NCBI GenBank assembly: GCA_964057225.1
Contig: OZ059895.1
Location: 20,470,688-20,534,687 of the forward strand
Source of the DNA: Auanema rhodensis
Lineage: Eukaryota > Nematoda > Chromadorea > Rhabditida > Rhabditidae
Reading direction: 5' to 3'
Length of the DNA stretch: 64,000 nt
Made by a program: the position numbers and the translations under genes. This document shows, one piece after another, positions 62,414-64,000 of this stretch; position 1 is the first letter of the stretch, and each line of letters starts with the position of its first letter. Under the pieces are notes generated by a model, which had not been told where the DNA came from, made no database searches, and was given only the letters and a program-made list of their open reading frames with translations.

Positions 62414-63820
62414 ATTTCCATATTAGTCTAAAAACAAATTTTTATTAATATTGGTGCATGGTAACCATGACTTTGAAATTTACGTGAACTTTAATTTATG
62501 CTAATTAAGTGTACACATGATGTGCACTTGGTATGTAACTCGCTTCACGTGAAAGATGAAGAGATGCGGTTTTCAAAATTAGATTCCCCATGTCCATATT
62601 AGTCTAAAAACAAATTTTTATTAATATTGGTGCATGATAACCATGACTTTGAAATTTACGTGAACTTTAATTTATGCTAATTAAGTGTACACATGATGTG
62701 CACTTGGTATGTAACTCGCTTCACGTGAAAGATAAAGAGATGCGGTTTTCCAAATTAGATTTCGCATGTCCATATTAGTCTAAAAACAAATTTTTATTGA
62801 TATTGGTGCATGGTAACCATGACTTTGAAATTTACGTGAACTTTAATTTATGCTAATTAAGTGTACACATGATGTGCACTTGGTATGTAACTCGCTTCAC
62901 GTGAAAGATGAAGAGATGCGGTTTTCAAAATTAGATTCCTCATGTCCATATTAGTCTAAAAACGAATTTTTATTGATATTGATGCATGGTAACCATGACT
63001 TTGAAATTTACGTGAACTTTAATTTATGCTAATTAAGTGTACACATGATGTGCACTTGGTATGTAACTCGCTTCACGTCACAGATAAAGAGATGCGGTTT
63101 TCAAAATTAGATTCCCCATGTCCATATTAGTCTAAAAACGAATTTTTATTGATATTGGTGAATGGTAACCATGACTTTAAAATTTACGTGAACTTCAATT
63201 TATGCTAATTAAGTGTACACGTGATGTGCACTTGGTATGTAACTCGCTTCACGTGAAAGATAAAGGGATGCGGTTTTCAAAATTAGATTCCCCATGTCCA
63301 TATTAGTCTAAAAACAAATTTTTATTGATATTGATGCATGGTAACCATGACTTTAAAATTTACGTGAACTTCAATTTATGCTAATTAAGTGTACACGTGA
63401 TGTGCACTTGGTATGTAACTCGCTTCACGTGAAAGATGAAGAGATGCGGTTTTCAAAATTAGATTCCTCATGTCCATATTAGTCTAAAAACGAATTTTTA
63501 TTGATATTGATGCATGGTAACCATGACTTTGAAATTTACGTGAACTTTAATTTATGCTTATTAAGTGTACACGTGATGTGCACTTGGTATGTAACTCGCT
63601 TCACGTGAAATATAAAGGGATGCGGTTTTCAAAATTAGATTCCCCATGTCCATATTAGTCTAAAAACAAACTTTTATTGATATTGGTGCATGGTAACCAT
63701 GACTTTAAAATTTACGTGAACTTTAATTTATGCTAATTAAGTGTACACATGATGTGCACTTGGTATGTAACTCGCTTCACGTGAAAGATAAAGAGATGCG
63801 GTTTTCAAAATAGATTCCCC
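62414..63820 (+). repeat. 8-monomer HOR (1407 bp), copy 2
   Basis: It repeats all eight diagnostic monomers of the preceding unit at an offset of 1407 bp (for example GCATGATAACC at 61224 and 62631, GCTTATTAAG near 62150 and 63557, CAAAATAGATTCC near 62402 and 63810). I noticed no difference between the copies apart from the entry into copy 1, which carries CATAATTAG instead of CAAAATAG. Confidence 0.88.
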
Positions 63821-64000
63821 ATTTCCATATTAGTCTAAAAACAAATTTTTATTGATATTGGTGCATGGCAACCATGACTTTGAAATTTACGTGAACTTTA
63901 ATTTATGCTTATTAAGTGTACACGTGATGTGCACTTGGTATGTAACTCGCTTCACGTGAAAGATGAAGAGATGCGGTTTTCAAAATTAGATTCCCCATGT
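63821..64000 (+). repeat. Third 8-mer copy, leaving register, with a partial last monomer
   Basis: After the third CCCATTTCC site the series does not follow the two earlier copies. It continues with TTGATATTGG, GGCAACC and a GCTTATTAAG/ACGTG/GATGAAG monomer, a combination absent upstream. The last monomer starts at 63886 and is cut by the window edge after 115 bp, so the array continues beyond the window. Confidence 0.75.

Larger units (their letters stand above)
1..64000 (+). repeat. Tandem satellite array, ~176-bp monomer, 363 complete copies plus a partial
   Basis: The whole window is a head-to-tail array of one AT-rich monomer (a representative copy has 56 G+C in 176 bp, about 32%). Taking TTTACGTG as monomer start, copies begin at 1, 177, 353 and so on to 63886, and the phase is held throughout except for 29 one-base indels (16 losses, 13 gains). 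All copies lie in the same orientation, and no unique sequence, transposon or inverted block interrupts them. Neighbouring monomers differ at several diagnostic sites, whereas monomers one HOR apart are almost identical. A near-nucleosomal monomer with HOR structure is typical of eukaryotic centromeric satellites, as in plants and primates, but knob or subtelomeric satellites can look alike. The centromeric role is therefore inference; the repeat itself is certain. Both ends of the window cut the array, so its full size is unknown. Confidence 0.99.

Noticed and set aside
1-64000. CRISPR-like array of direct repeats.
   Set aside because: The repeats are contiguous, about 176 bp long, with no unique spacers and no cas genes. 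This is a satellite.
1-64000. CENP-B box.
   Set aside because: I looked for the mammalian CENP-B core (TTCG....A..CGGG) in representative monomers on both strands and did not see it. The GATGCGG stretch is too short and wrongly placed.
1-64000. Telomeric repeats, rRNA or tRNA genes, LTR or other transposon remnants.
   Set aside because: No TTTAGGG-type runs, no rRNA or tRNA-like sequence, and no interruption of the satellite phase that could hold an element.

Overview
The window is one uninterrupted tandem satellite array. From base 1 to base 64000 I see only head-to-tail copies of a monomer of about 176 bp, all in one orientation. Tracking the phase of the TTTACGTG motif gives 363 complete monomers plus a 115-bp partial monomer at 63886-64000. 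The net length deviation of -3 bp is fully explained by 29 one-base indels that I could place. A representative monomer is about 32% GC. I find no protein gene, RNA gene, transposon, CRISPR array, inverted block or unique spacer.

Kind of organism: a eukaryote, most likely a plant, and most likely centromeric or pericentromeric heterochromatin. Grounds are the near-nucleosomal monomer length, very high homogeneity, higher-order repeats (HORs) and absence of spacers. Two short blocks (TACACATGA, and GTCCATAT followed by AGTCT) lie about 80 bp apart. As I remember it, the Arabidopsis 178-bp centromere satellite has similar blocks at similar spacing, so a Brassicaceae source is possible but unproven.

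Layout. (1) 1-19357: family 'alpha', with 14-, 11- and 7-monomer versions of one HOR starting at 1, 2465, 4401, 5633, 12144 and 13376, plus long secondary duplications. (2) 19358-34318: family 'beta', irregularly duplicated, ending in three almost identical 1408-bp 8-mers (30095-34318). (3) 34319 to about 48100: large HOR units of 31 or 33 monomers (5456 and 5808 bp). (4) About 48100-53060: a zone of simple A/B dimers (352 bp), some with inserted extra A monomers. (5) 53651 to about 61000: units of 7 to 10 monomers marked by a TTAATGCATGG variant. (6) 61007-63820: two copies of an 8-mer of 1407 bp.

The biology visible here is how a satellite evolves: unequal exchange, segmental amplification and short gene-conversion-like patches, readable because each monomer lineage carries diagnostic SNPs or one-base indels. 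Each monomer also holds several short dyad symmetries, some switched on or off between lineages, so the HORs impose a longer-range pattern of palindromes. No claim of a new protein-based system can be supported here.
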